Assembly: GCA_021432605.1 (NCBI GenBank)
Contig: MU271143.1
Coordinates: 939,277 to 1,003,276, forward strand
Direction of reading: 5' to 3'
From: Coniochaeta sp. PMI_546
Lineage: Eukaryota; Ascomycota; Sordariomycetes; Coniochaetales; Coniochaetaceae
DNA: 64,000 bases
The position numbers were made by a program, and so were the translations under genes. A model generated the notes under the pieces. That model worked only from the letters and a program-made list of their open reading frames with translations. It was not told where the DNA came from and searched no databases. Below are positions 22,546-33,679 of this stretch, one piece after another. The first letter of the stretch is position 1; each line of letters starts with the position of its first letter.

Positions 22546-23217
22546 ATGTCCTCCACAAACCCCCAAGACCAGCAGTCGCTAGACGACCTCCTCCACTCCG
22601 ACCCCCTCCTCTCCTCCGCCTACACCTTCGTCAAATCCTACATGTCCAACTACGACGCAAGCCACGACCTCTCCCACATCCTCCGCGTCGTCACCCTCGC
22701 AAGACACATCTACACCCGCTCCCCTCCCTCGCCCCCCCTCAACCTCCGCCTCATCCTCCTCTCCGCCCTGCTCCACGACGTAGGCGACAGGAAATACCTC
22801 CTCCCAGACCAAGACGCCACGACCCTCGTATCAACCACCCTCATCTCCTCAGGCTGCCCGCCCGACCTGGCCGCCACGGTCCAGACGATCTGCTCCGGCG
22901 TCAGCTACAGCACCGAGATCAAGGACCCGGCCGCCACGGCGCGGCTTGTGGAGCGGTACCCGGAGCTGGGTGTCGTGCAGGACGCGGACAGGCTGGATGC
23001 CATTGGGGCCGTGGGGTTGGGGAGGTTGTTTACCTATGGCGGGGCGAGGACGGGGCGGAGCATGCGGGAGACTATGGATCATTTGGATGAGAAGCTGGTG
23101 AGGCTTGAGGGCATGATGAAGACTGAGGAGGGGAGGAGGCTGGCTAGGGAGAGGACGGAGAGGTTGATGGTTTTTAGGGGGTGGTGGGTTGAGGAGACTG
23201 GTGGGGAGGGGTTGTGA
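22546..23217 (+). CDS. HD-domain phosphohydrolase
   Basis: Single exon, 223 residues. Predicted metal-dependent phosphohydrolase of the HD superfamily (YedJ/YGK1-like small soluble group). Ligands are visible in order: His40/His44 in ASHDLSHILRV, the HD pair His77-Asp78 in LLHDVGD, and Asp145/Asp147 in VVQDADRLDAIGAVG. Also typical are the KYLL segment after the HD pair and RTFTYGG-like GRLFTYGGARTG. No signal peptide or membrane span, so it is probably cytosolic. Physiological substrate (nucleotide or other phosphoester) cannot be told from the sequence. The start is the ATG after a CT-rich leader, matching family length. Confidence 0.92.
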   Translation: MSSTNPQDQQSLDDLLHSDPLLSSAYTFVKSYMSNYDASHDLSHILRVVTLARHIYTRSPPSPPLNLRLILLSALLHDVGDRKYLLPDQDATTLVSTTLISSGCPPDLAATVQTICSGVSYSTEIKDPAATARLVERYPELGVVQDADRLDAIGAVGLGRLFTYGGARTGRSMRETMDHLDEKLVRLEGMMKTEEGRRLARERTERLMVFRGWWVEETGGEGL

Positions 23218-25850
23218 GATGGGCTCTGGCGGTGGAGGAGGGGGCTGGGCGTGAGGTGATCTTGGTATGCTGAGAACGGGCTGCGAGCGACGCTGGTGAT
23301 AGAGCTACTCGGATGAGGCTTGCCTGGGTTACGCATGTGCCTTGGGGATGGACGTGAGGGTCGAGACTCGTCGAACATCGCTGTAGAGTGTGGTTCACTT
23401 CATGCGAAAAGGGCCAAGCGAGGAAAGAGTACCGTGCTTCTCTATATATTCATGTCGGCTTCGTCCCGACTGCTCTGAGCATAGAAAATTCATAGACGTC
23501 ATCTCATTGCATTTGCTCACCTTACCTGTATGCCCCGGTTCTTGACACATATCGCCAGACTTAGCATGACAGGTGGCCGACTCTGGAATCCAAGCTTGGT
23601 TTCCTGCTGCCAGTCAGTAGCTTCTGGCCGGACGGCAGATGTCGTGACGACTGGTTCTCAGCTGCTTATTGACAGTCCGAATTCTACGATTCCTACGATA
23701 TCATGTAGTTGCATATGTACCACATCGACAGTCCCCGTCAATGGAGTCTGTCGATCAAGAACAACGGCGTTGAACCAGCGTCGCAACGGGTCTCCCCCGA
23801 TAACAGCAGGTGAGCACGTGCAACAGGGCGTCAGCGTTCCAGACTCCAGATGGAAGCATCGCGTCATCAGTGTCCGGCAGATACAGGCAGAGATCCAGCG
23901 ATGGGCAAGTTCTGGCGGAGGGCTCTAGCGCCCAAGATCTCACTAGCGACCGTCTCGACGTTCATATGGATTCCCGAGCCGCTGAATCTGCGATGTCGAC
24001 ATGCAAGCAGCAGCTAGATCGATGTGATGGTGTTGATGCACATCGGCATATGACCTGCTTGCCATGTCCATCAGCGGCAAAGTTGCAGACCCGCCAATGC
24101 TAGGGACATGCCAACAAGCGCAGGCGCCGGCACGGGCAGAGTCAAGAGCACTGCGAATGCCCCTTATGCTCGGCATGCGTGTATATAATTCGTAGACATT
24201 TTAGCAGTCGTCATTGAGTCTGTGATCCGGTCCGTGTCCTGGCATACCCGCCGGGGCTAGTCGATTGCATGCATCAGTCGGACGGAGGTGTGCAGCCAGA
24301 CCGAGGAGACGGTGCTGGGCCGATGAACTGCTGCGAGAGGCTCGCTTGATGACTGTGCAGCGACACAGCAGGTAGCACTCGTCAAGCGTACAGTAGCACC
24401 GGCGGCTGCAAATGTGAGCATGACAGCTATGGAATCCTTCGGAGTACCTATCTAATCAGGTGTCTGGCCATTCTACGTCCTGTGTGCCATATCGTCGTTC
24501 GGGTAGGCATTATTATTGAATTGCTGGCAGTGCTATGATCGCAGTCGTCATCAGGAATCATACTGCTTGTTAACTGACAGCAAGCAAGTTCCAGCATTGA
24601 ACAGTCACATTGCACCGAGGCCATGTCTTCAGTCAGGACCTTAAGAGCTCTTCAGCAGAAGAATCTTTGCCATGGCCACTGGAGATGGGCAGGAGACACC
24701 GTAGCTACAGCATGACAAACCTGCTGCGTCGGCCATACTACGAACTCTTGCATGCATTAACAGGTGCGTGATGCAGTGAAGAGACAAGACTCTAGTCTAT
24801 TGGGCGTACAATCCAAGACCAGCAGTGTCTTCATCCACTCGTCGACGAGCTTGAGGATTGATAGAAGGGACAGATCCCCCTCATCGCAACGTGCCGATGC
24901 GGGCCCCACAATCAAACGCTGCGGCTCATTGGTGGCGTCCAGGCATGCGAGATGCACACTGGCGGGACTGGAGTGATGCGAGGAAGGCACGGCCCAATGA
25001 CAGACGGCAGGCGCGCTGCCGCTCACCACGGACCAATCGACGCCGGGGTTTAGACGCCCGACCATTCCCAGCTCGGCTAGTGCCACACCTATCCCAATCT
25101 ATCACACCTCGACCTTTGACTTCCTGCCTCTCGCAGTGGACGCTGGACAGCTCTCAGCTGCTCTGTTGATTAACCGCCCATCCTGCAGTAGCCGTGGTCT
25201 CCCTGGTAAATGACCTTGTTGCTCGCAGGGAAAAGCTGCTGGGAGCACGCAGGTTTCCATCTGTGATATTGACTGTCCCCCTGCTGCTGCCCGCGAGGTC
25301 CTGTCCGGGACTGACGAGGGGAACAGCCCTCTCATTGGCCTCGTCGTCGTCTGGCTTCACGGTACGATGCACCAGGCCATGGACCGGACGGCTAGTTCCC
25401 TCCATCATACCTTGTCTACCCTGCTCTGGCTGTCCAAGTGGACGCCTGTCCGGCCGCATGGCGGTTGGCCGTCCACCTGGTGCTCTCGTGGCCACGATAG
25501 CCGGCCGCGATGCTGATCCAACGCTGCTGTATAAGAGGATGCCCTCCTTCCACCCTTTCCACTCTTCTTCTCTCCTTTCTCTCTCCAGCAAGTCTCACAA
25601 CTTACTGAACCGGGTCTCTGTTTTCCCCCTTTCCGCCTTTTTTTGTTTACTCGTTCCCAGGCCTGGTGCCTTAATCTCAAAAAAACTAATCATCAAAAAA
25701 TCAAAATCGTAGTTGCTGGTCTTCTACTCACAATCACTCCCAACCAAAACACGACCCAGTTCAAACTTGTTCAAACGCAAACCTTTCAGCATCTCCAGCA
25801 CATTTATTACTCCTTTTTAGCATCAAATTTTAATTAACAACACAATCAAC
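23218..25850. other. 2.6-kb stretch without a supported gene
   Basis: No frame resembles a protein family. From about 25.0 kb it becomes the promoter and leader of the CBM48 gene. The ~500 bases before that ATG are pyrimidine-rich and then A-rich, suggesting a long leader; an intron inside it cannot be excluded. Confidence 0.5.
25530..25537 (+). promoter_or_regulatory. TATA box before the CBM48 gene
   Basis: TATAAGAG lies 321 bp before the ATG at 25851, followed by a long CT-rich run (CTTCTTCTCTCC). This is the usual arrangement of strongly expressed fungal genes with long leaders. Confidence 0.45.
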
Positions 25851-26678
25851 ATGTCGGCCATCCAGATGTCTTTCTCCCTCCGTGTCTCCTCCGGCGTCAA
25901 GTCCGTCCATCTCCTCGGTTCTTGGGACAACTACTCGGGCCAGCTCCCGCTCTCCAAGGACAAGTCCGCCTCCAAGTCCGGCTCGTGGAAGGGTACCTTC
26001 CGCTTCCAGGGTGCCCTCGAGGCCGGCCAGCGCTACTGGTACTACTACATCATCGACGGCTACCACGTCTCGCACAACCCCAGCGAGGCCTCCACCGTCG
26101 AGCCCACCACCGGCCGCGAGCTCAACATCCTCGATGTCCCCAAGGCCAAGTCCTCGTCCTCGCACAAGTCTTCCTCCTCCTCGCGCCACTCGTCCAGCTC
26201 CAAGTCGTCCAAGTCCTCGTCCCGCCATTCCGCCGAGGTCGCCAAGGGCCGCCCCCTCTCCGTCTCGCAGATCAAGTCGCCCAAGCCCGTCAACCCGTCG
26301 GCCACGCGCAACATCGTCGACTTTGACGAGGACGAGCTCTCGTCCCGCTTCGCCGCCACCGGCATCTACGACGACGAGTTCGCCGAGGACATCATCACCG
26401 ACTTCAGCGTCGCCTCGCCCGTGTCCTCGGTCGGCTCCGACCTCAGCTTCCGCTCCGGCTCCTCCAGCCCCGCCTCGGACATGTCCGGCTACAGCACCCC
26501 GGCCTCGGACTGCTCGTCGTGCTCGTGCGAGCGCTACGGCATCACCCGCAAGGGCGACCGCGTCCGCATCGACTGCGGCGGCTCCCGCTGCGGCTACGAC
26601 GAGTCGTGCTCCAGCTCCGAGGACGAGGACGTCGTCTCCCACAGCTCCAAGCGCAACGGCATCGTCGTCCGCAACTAA
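25851..26678 (+). CDS. Stand-alone CBM48/AMPK-beta-like protein with Ser-rich tail
   Basis: Single exon, 275 residues. Residues ~6-90 form an early-set glycogen-binding fold as in AMPK beta subunits: MSFSLRVSSGVKSVHLLGSWD, then GSWKGTF, QRYWYYYIIDGYHVSHNP and the closing strand ELNILDVP. A Ser/Lys-rich linker (~100-135) and an acidic stretch (IVDFDEDELSSRF, IYDDEFAEDI) follow. The tail has a compact cysteine block, CSSCSCERYGITRKGD plus DCGGSRCGYDESC. No kinase-binding ASC domain is present, so this is not an AMPK beta subunit. Role in glycogen or cell-wall carbohydrate binding is inferred. The Cys block may bind metal. Extreme C/G third-position bias suggests high expression. Confidence 0.82.
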   Translation: MSAIQMSFSLRVSSGVKSVHLLGSWDNYSGQLPLSKDKSASKSGSWKGTFRFQGALEAGQRYWYYYIIDGYHVSHNPSEASTVEPTTGRELNILDVPKAKSSSSHKSSSSSRHSSSSKSSKSSSRHSAEVAKGRPLSVSQIKSPKPVNPSATRNIVDFDEDELSSRFAATGIYDDEFAEDIITDFSVASPVSSVGSDLSFRSGSSSPASDMSGYSTPASDCSSCSCERYGITRKGDRVRIDCGGSRCGYDESCSSSEDEDVVSHSSKRNGIVVRN

Positions 26679-28136
26679 AGGTTGCCCCACGCTGTCGTCC
26701 CGGGGAGGATCGTTCAAAAAAAGGACCAAAAAGAGCAAAGCACCCAACGAAGACTTTGTCCAGGATTTTAATGTGGAAATGTTCACCAGAGCTCTGCGTC
26801 TGTCACAGACAGCAGAACCTCTTTCGGACTCCAACCAAAACCTTCCTGACGTCCGGGCTGATTCCAGCCGAGCCTGAATCGCCGTACACTCATTTTTGAC
26901 GGATCTGGCGAGACGCCATGCCCATGCGCTGGCCGACGCCTCCGTTATACTCCTGTTGTTAATTCAACTCAAACTCCGCCCTGTCTGCGCGATTTTGTCA
27001 AGAGAACGCGGGGGGAACTCGCACCTTTCTCCGCGATGGCAAAAGCCTGGGACTGGTTTTCCAGTGCCGAGCCGACCGAGAGGAAAGTGCGAGTCCCCTG
27101 CCCGCTTCGCGCAGACGGCTGGCTGATGCTTGCGGCTTCGCGTCCGCGCTTGTCTACCGTCTACTCTATTTGTCTCGAGATGCTAATAAACCCCCTGTCA
27201 ATTCCGGAGTGCCGCCTCTTCTCCTGGTGGGAAGGGCGGTCCTTGCTCTGGGAAAACTGTCAGATGTATTCACGCGCGACTCTGGGGAAAGGAGTCGGGT
27301 CTTCGCTTCTGGGGATGGTGCTGGGAAGTGTGGCCAAAAAACTTTGTCAAAAGAATGGTCTTGGGAAACTGTCACTACTGTTGGGTTGGACAGGCATTCT
27401 CGAGCTAGCCATGATGTGCCTGGTGAGGTGGTGTGCAAGGGGACGGGAAGGCAGATAGATTCAACGTACTGCCGGTGGGGGGTGCAATGGGTAGACGACA
27501 ATTGAATCTATTCATTGAATTACGCTGTATAGCTCCTGTGTGACTGTGAATTGGTAGACCTACCGTTGCCCATATGAGCTTGTGTTCGATAAGGTACAGA
27601 TATGATAAAAGACGTGAGAGAACAGAGAGAGCAGGGAGACAGAGCAGCCAAATTCCCGTCGGGTCATTTCCAGCGAGCTCCCGACGCGCCAATCTCCACC
27701 TTCCCCCCCTGTGTCGTGGAGAGAAGGACCGCTCCGGCGCGGGGTTCACTCCGTTTCACAGCTCTGACCCCGCCCTGCCGCGCCACGAAGCGATGAAGAT
27801 CGACGTGCGGCCGTGTGGTTTGCGGATATTGTAGTGTAGCCAGGAGCAACTGGTGATACTTGGTGGTTATATAGGGCAATTGATTTCGAGTCCACCTGAG
27901 CTTTCCTCTCGTTGACTTTTCTCCTCATTCCTTTGCAGTATTGAACTTGAGACTTGATCACATCTCCCCCGCAGCTTCATCTCAGCAGCTCTCACCGCTC
28001 TGGCCGACCTTAGTCAACGACCAACTTCAACAACTCTACATATCCATTTTCCTTGTCTTGCCTCGCTCATCTTGAATCTTGCTTGTCTTTCACATCTCTT
28101 GTTATCAGACAAGTCCCCCCCTCACCCACAAACACA
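26679..28136. other. Spacer before the amidohydrolase gene
   Basis: Holds the 3' UTR of the CBM48 gene and the promoter of the next. A 140-codon plus-strand frame (27036-27458) has no family resemblance and is left out. TATATAG at 27868-27874, 263 bp before the next ATG, may be a TATA box. Confidence 0.5.
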
Positions 28137-29262
28137 ATGCCTCCCACCCACCCAATCCTCGACTCCCACATCCACCTCTACCCAGCCTCGGAGCTTTCCT
28201 CTCTCGCCTGGTGCGACCCCTCGCACCCCCTAGCCAGCCAGAAATCCGTCTCGGACTATCGCACCGCCACCCGCAACCAGGTCTCAGGCTTCATCTTCCT
28301 CGAGACCGACCGCCGAAACGCCCAGTCCCAGTCCTGGACCGACCCGCTGGCCGAGATAGCCTGGCTGCGCCGCATCGTCACCGACTCCCCTCGCGAGGGG
28401 GAGGGTCACGCCGCCGGCGACGGGGCGCTGTGTAGGGCCATCGTGCCCTGGGCGCCGGTCGATCTGGGAAGGGAGAAGGTGGAGGAGTATCTTAAGCGGG
28501 CCGAGGAGGTTGCGGGCGAGGAGACGTGGGGGAGGGTTAGGGGGTTTAGGTATCTGTTGCAGGATAAGCCTGATGGGACGGGGTTGACGGAGGGGTTCGT
28601 GGAGGGGCTGAAGGTGCTGGGCAGGAAGGGGTATGTGTTTGATCTGGGGGTGGACCAGCACCGGCGCGGGAAGAGGCAGCTGGATGAGGCGGTGGAGATG
28701 GTGGATCGGGCGCATGAGGGGGTGCCGGAGGGGGAGAAGGTGGTGTTTATCCTGAGTAAGTGCCGTTCTGTCTGTCTGTGAGAGGGATGGCTTGGCAGGG
28801 GGGATACTGTGTCTGTGTGTGTGTGTGTGTGTGACTCTGCTAACAGTCATGCCAAAAAAACAAGACCACCTCTGCAAACCCGACCTCGGCATCGTCAACA
28901 CCACCTCCGACCCGTCCTTCGTCGCCTGGCGCACGGCCATGTTCACCCTCAGCAAGTGCTCGCGCACCTACATGAAGCTGTCGGGCGCCTTCAGCGAGAT
29001 GCCGGAGCACCTGACCAGCCGGTCCGCCAACGAGATCTTCGAGATCCTGTATCCGTGGCTGGCCGTCGTGCTGGCCGCGTTCGGCCCGGGCAGGATCATG
29101 TTCGCGAGCGACTGGCCCGTGTGCACGGTCGGCGGGGGCGAGGACGCGTGGGACAAGTGGAGGCTGGTCGTGGAGAGGATGTGCTACATGGCTAGCTTAA
29201 GTGAGGAAGACCAGGAGATGATCTGGAGCGGGACCGCGAGACGGGCTTATGGGATTGAGTAG
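28137..29262 (+). CDS. Amidohydrolase-2 family metal-dependent hydrolase
   Basis: TIM-barrel hydrolase related to 2-pyrone-4,6-dicarboxylate hydrolase and L-rhamnono/L-fucono-lactonases. Exons 28137-28755 and 28865-29262 give 338 residues. Motifs: N-terminal ILDSHIHLYP (HxH metal site), WAPVDLG, GFRYLLQD, GVDQH, NHLCKPDLG and the late FASDWPVC aspartate. The second exon start was chosen at CAAG^ACCACC because it restores FILNHLCKPD; an upstream acceptor (AACAG at 28846) would insert IMPKKQD instead of N. The 109-nt intron carries a GT microsatellite. Probably a cytosolic lactonase or decarboxylase-type enzyme; exact substrate unknown. Confidence 0.9.
28814..28833 (+). repeat. (GT)n microsatellite in amidohydrolase intron
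   Basis: About ten uninterrupted TG units lie inside the intron, shortly before its two possible acceptors. Confidence 0.9.
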
Positions 29263-29569
29263 TTGTTTGTGGAAAGAAGGGCAAAATGTGGAGGATTGAG
29301 AGGTTGATGGAGAGTGAGTTTGATATGGAAGGGAGACTGCTTATACCCAATGACGAGATCGCGTCTTCAAGCATGTGACTTAGAAAGCCGGCCTATGTCT
29401 TTTGCTCATGGTGGAAAACGGGAATAAAAAGTAAATTTCGGGTTGAGCAACCAGTCTATGTATGTTCTAGGGACCTCTATGAACGCATGCGCCTACCAGG
29501 CTTCTATGCAATGTTACCAAACGCCAGGCTGGAAACCCCAACAATATTGTCTACACGCTCACAACCAGC
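29263..29569. other. Convergent spacer
   Basis: Three-prime regions of the amidohydrolase and SUR7-type genes. Nothing else seen. Confidence 0.5.
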
Positions 29570-30610
29570 CTACTCAGCGCTCGTAGCAGTAGCAGTGTCC
29601 TCACTCGTGCCGCTCTCGGCGGCAACCCTGCGACTCCCGTTCCTGACCGGCCTCCGGCCCGTGGCGATGTCCCGCCTGCTCGCGCAGCAGCACCCCAGCC
29701 CGGCGTGGATGACAAACGCCATGAGGGCAAACCCGCTCGCGACCCAGACGAAGACCAGCATGCGGGTGCCGACGTCGGCGCGGATGTTGAGCTCGGACTG
29801 GCTCTCGGCGGCGTACTTGAAGACCCAGCTGATGACGGTGCCGATGACGGAGGCGACGACGATGAGGACGGCGTCGACGAAGGAGACGAGGGCGAAGGGG
29901 AGGGAGTACCACCTCGACCACAGGACGAGCGGGGACAGCAGGACCAGGACGGAGGTGAGGACGCAGGCGGTCAGGAAGAAGCCGAACATGATCTGCGAGG
30001 CGAGGCGGAGGATGTTGAGGACCGTTATCACCTGGGTCGGGAGGGCGATGGTCGCGCCCGCCAGGAGCTCGTTGGTTATCACCTCGACGGGGTTGAACCA
30101 GTACAGGGTGGTCGGGGTCGAGCAGTATGTGATTCCGCTTTTTTTACGCTGTTAGCCCACACGATACAGAGACAGGCCAGGGAGGGGAGGGAGTGCCGCT
30201 TACACGTTGTTATAGCCCTCGCAGAAGTTCCACAGGCCAACCTGGTAGAAGTCGTGCAGCCCGAGGGTCTGGGCTATGCTGTTGATGAGCATGGCGTTGG
30301 GGGCGGACAGGGGGATGATGTTGGACAGGTCGAGCCGGAAGAAGTAGATGTCGCGGAGGACGGGGCGGTCGTGGGTGTTGCCGATCAGGATCAGGACGAG
30401 GAAGACGAAGGAGACGAGGTAGGAGATGGAGGCCACGGCGGCGAAGGCCCTGCGGAGGCGGGTGGAGCGTTTGATGTCGGCACGGCTGACCTGGCGGCGG
30501 TGGGACTTGGGGGAGGCCTTCTCGGAGGAGGAGAGGGAGGAGGAGAAGTGCCCGCCGGCAGCTGAGCGAGGAGACCTGCGGACACGCAGGGCCGAGGGGA
30601 GGAAGGCCAT
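29570..30610 (-). CDS. SUR7/PalI-type four-span membrane protein
   Basis: Plasma-membrane protein of the SUR7/PalI group (eisosome or pH-sensing/cortical type). Exons on the minus strand are about 30610-30204 and 30137-29570, giving 324 residues. Span 1 is AVASISYLVSFVFLVLILIG. The extracellular loop has the family signature VGLWNFCEGYNN and ITYCSTPTTLYWFNP (two cysteines). Three further spans follow (IMFGFFLTACVLTSVLVLLS, LVSFVDAVLIVVASVIGTVI, LVFVWVASGFALMAFVIHAG). The N-terminal ~55 residues and the C-tail are basic and cytosolic. Two splice solutions keep the frame: NN-VG-ITYC (GT^GTAAG to AAAG^C) or NN-RKKSG-ITYC (GTGTAA to ACAG). The first has the better donor. Confidence 0.88.
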
Positions 30611-31706
30611 GGTGCAGGCTGTGGTGGTGTCAAGCTGGGTGTCGAGGTGGTGATGTCAGGCTTGGTGTCGTGGTGGTGATGGTGACCGGCACCAAGGGCT
30701 TCCAGAAGAGCTTAAGCCATGAACCTAGCACAGCGTGTCATGTAGTATCGCTGTAGTCTAAGATTTCAAGAGAAAGGATTCAAGAGAAAGGTCGTCGTCG
30801 TCGTCGAGCAATGAACAGACAGACGAGTCGAGTTGAAGATGCTGACCTCATCCCGCCGCGGTGGATGGAATCAAGAATTGATTGGCCGTGATCGTCACCG
30901 GAGATTTTTCCTAGCGCGCGCAGTTGGAGCAATGGAGGCTGTGAACCCCTGTCACCGATGCCCTGTCATCGAGAGCTTTCCAGGTTGCAGATCGCTACGG
31001 TACTGTGCGAGTAATGAGAACTTTTGAGCAAGTCCAACAAGTCCACGGTCACCGGTGATCTGTCTGCGAGAACATTCATGCTCAACACCGTTCAATTCGC
31101 TGTCTATCTACAAAATACATACGGCATGATCTGTGGATTCTTGATCCGTCAGATGAGCGCCTATGATCAACTGGGTACATTTATCTCGAAGCTTGACCCT
31201 GGAAATCGCCAAGCAAAGCAGCAGCCCGATCATCTGAAAATTTAAGCATCCATCCACTAGACCAGACGTCGACGTCATGCAAGGGTCCTGGCCGTCTGCA
31301 TCAAGAGGAACAGGCGAGTCAGTGCCTACTTGTTGGGCCTTATTCTGTGAAATCTCGTCCATAATACTGCATAGCTACACGTGTAGTCAGGATAGTATAT
31401 GCAGATCAAGAGTTAAGCGCCCAAGATCGGCTCTTCAGAAGCTGTCGACATCGCCATCGTCGTCTTTGGTTGTTACCGGGGACCTGATGGACAGATTCTC
31501 CACCGCAGCTTGACGCCCGTCAGCCAGCCAAGCGCTTCTCGTCTTTCTCGTATCTTCACAGCCCCAGTCGCTAAGAGCCAGGGCCAAGTTTTCCGCCCCA
31601 TTGCGTCCGTTACTTGTCTGATATCTGTTTTCTTTCTTGTGCATACACTTTTGTCTTGTTTTTAGAAGATAAAACTCTACACTGTAGATGCTCCTGCACA
31701 CCTAGA
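30611..31706. other. Divergent spacer, SUR7-type and PLC-like genes
   Basis: Carries both promoters. Contains a 13-bp tandem copy (TTCAAGAGAAAGG twice, 30766-30792) followed by five GTC units (30791-30805). No gene recognised. Confidence 0.55.
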
Positions 31707-33074
31707 ATGCTCAGTTCCGGCGCGCTGGGCAGGATGGCGTCACTCAGAGCCGTTGCGCTGTGTGGTGCCCTGCTCCTATCCGGGGCACTGGCCGAGCTCC
31801 CCTCAACCAGCACCGACGGCCTCACTTTTCTGACCGGCACCAAGACCACCTCGACTTCCGAGCGAGCCACCCCGACCGGGACATACCAGACGCTCACGTC
31901 CAAAGTAACACTAGGGACGTCGCTCTCCTCGGACGCAACCTCGATCGTGCAAAATGCGACCTCTACCTCATCAGACACAAACACGTCCTCCACCGACTCG
32001 ACCACCGTCCTCACCGGCTCGGCAAGGACGTCAACCACCCTCCGCGGCAACGGCACCGCGACCGTGACCTCCTCCTCCGCGCCAGAGCCCACCAACACGA
32101 CCCCTTGCAACAACTACCCCGAGTTCTGCGCCCGCCGCTACAGCAACATAACCATGGTCGCGGCGCACAACTCGCCCTTCGTGCGCACCGGCAGCGCGGC
32201 CGCCAACCAGGAGTACACCGTGACGACGCAGCTCGACGACGGCATCCGCCTCGTCCAGGCCCAGATCCAGTGGCCCGTCAACGGCACCGAGCCGCACTTC
32301 TGCCACACGTCGTGCGACATCCTCGACGCCGGGCCCATCACCGGCTGGCTCACCGACGTCAAGAACTGGGTCGCCAGCCACCCCTACGACGTCGTGACCA
32401 TCCTGCTCGGCAACGGCAACTACTCCACCCCGGACAAGTACGTCCCCTACATCGAGTCCACCGGCATCCTGTCCTACGCCTACACCCCGCCCGTCGTGCC
32501 AATGAACCTGACCGACTGGCCCACCCTGTCGCAGATGATCCTGCGCGGCCAGCGCGTCGTCTTCTTCCTCGACTACATGGCCAACCAGACCGCCTACCCC
32601 TGGCTGCTCGACGAGTTCTCCCAGATGTGGGAGACCCCCTTCGACCCCGTCGACCGCTCCTTCCCCTGCACCGTCCAGCGGCCCCCGGACCTGCCTCCCG
32701 ATCAAGCCAGGGCCCGGCTGTACATGGCCAACCACAACCTCAACGCCGAGGTCTCGCTGCTCGGCACCTCGCTGCTGGTCCCCGCCGTCAGCCTGCTCAA
32801 CACCACCAACGCCGCCAACGGCACCGGCAGCCTCGGCGTCGCGGCCGAGGGGTGCAAGAGCGACTGGGGGCGGGCGCCCAATTTTCTGAATGTGGACTAC
32901 TACAACTACGGAACTCCGCCGGGGAGCGTGTTCGAGGTCGCGGCGCGGATGAACAACGTCACGTACGACAGGCCGTGCTGCGGCGGTGTCGGCGTGAGCG
33001 GTGCGGCGGCGCTTGTGCGAGGGGAGCTTGCCGGGTTGTTGGCCGTTCTCAGCCTTTGCTGGCTACTGGTGTAG
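31707..33074 (+). CDS. GPI-anchored PLC-like phosphodiesterase
   Basis: Single exon, 455 residues from ATG 31707, or 446 from ATG 31734 (MASLRAVALCGALLLSGALA), which gives the cleaner signal peptide. After the signal, a Ser/Thr-rich stalk (to ~140) leads to CNNYPEFCARRYSNIT and the catalytic TIM barrel related to the PI-PLC X domain. A first catalytic-type His is in MVAAHNSPF; a second lies in PHFCHTSCDIL. VKNWVASHPYDVVTILLGN, QRVVFFLDYMANQ and GRAPNFLNVDYYNYG are typical of this fungal secreted family. The C-terminal hydrophobic run (ELAGLLAVLSLCWLLV) is a GPI-attachment-type tail. Many N-glycosylation sites. Substrate unknown; GPI-lipid or phosphoinositide cleavage is possible. Confidence 0.88.
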   Translation: MLSSGALGRMASLRAVALCGALLLSGALAELPSTSTDGLTFLTGTKTTSTSERATPTGTYQTLTSKVTLGTSLSSDATSIVQNATSTSSDTNTSSTDSTTVLTGSARTSTTLRGNGTATVTSSSAPEPTNTTPCNNYPEFCARRYSNITMVAAHNSPFVRTGSAAANQEYTVTTQLDDGIRLVQAQIQWPVNGTEPHFCHTSCDILDAGPITGWLTDVKNWVASHPYDVVTILLGNGNYSTPDKYVPYIESTGILSYAYTPPVVPMNLTDWPTLSQMILRGQRVVFFLDYMANQTAYPWLLDEFSQMWETPFDPVDRSFPCTVQRPPDLPPDQARARLYMANHNLNAEVSLLGTSLLVPAVSLLNTTNAANGTGSLGVAAEGCKSDWGRAPNFLNVDYYNYGTPPGSVFEVAARMNNVTYDRPCCGGVGVSGAAALVRGELAGLLAVLSLCWLLV

Positions 33075-33679
33075 CCCCTGTGCTTCGTTTGGAAGCGACA
33101 TACATGCCCTACGGCGATTTTTTCTGTGTGGAAGTTTTAGATATCATCGCCTGGCTGTAGAGGCATGGCGCAACATTGCATGCTTGGCGTTCGGCAGCGG
33201 GTAATAGATTGGACACACCCCATCGGTTTGGTTATAGACTCCTGGATAGAGACGGTCGAGGCTCACGAGCAGCATCTACGGTGGCTTACTATGTAGATTA
33301 GACTACAGTACATACTCTATTAATTACATTCGGTGTCGATGCACATGACAGCACACGGTGAGACGAAGGCATTCATTCCTGGTGTAGCATAGTAAATCCG
33401 TCGGCCCCACGCAGGCTTTCCCCCGCAAAACGAATTACCAGGGCATGTTCCGTCTGTGGAGTGACGTCGCACCCCTGTCCCGTCCGACTTGACGAGCCGA
33501 GGTTCGTCTCGACCGCCGAGGAACCAAAGACGGCGCGACAATTAACAATCACGAGTCGCTCTCCCTTCAACTTCACTTTTACTCCTTTTACAATCTGTTT
33601 GTTTGTCGCGTACACAATCTGCTTTCGTTTTTCTGTAGACCGTCCTGAGTTTATCCATCTCACAGTCTCAACCGCCAAC
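33075..33679. other. Spacer before cytochrome b5 gene
   Basis: The final ~130 bases are a CT-rich leader. No gene recognised. Confidence 0.5.

Noticed and set aside
27036-27458. 140-codon plus-strand frame with hydrophobic segments
   Set aside because: No recognisable domain, lies in the 3' region of the CBM48 gene, and overlaps another open frame of similar length on the opposite strand.
29705-30565. 286-codon plus-strand frame rich in Asp, Glu and Gly
   Set aside because: It is the antisense shadow of the SUR7-type gene; the composition follows from the opposite strand's codon bias.
31760-33160. 466-codon plus-strand frame overlapping the PLC-like gene
   Set aside because: His/Arg/Pro-rich shadow in another frame; the PLC-like frame has catalytic motifs and a signal peptide.
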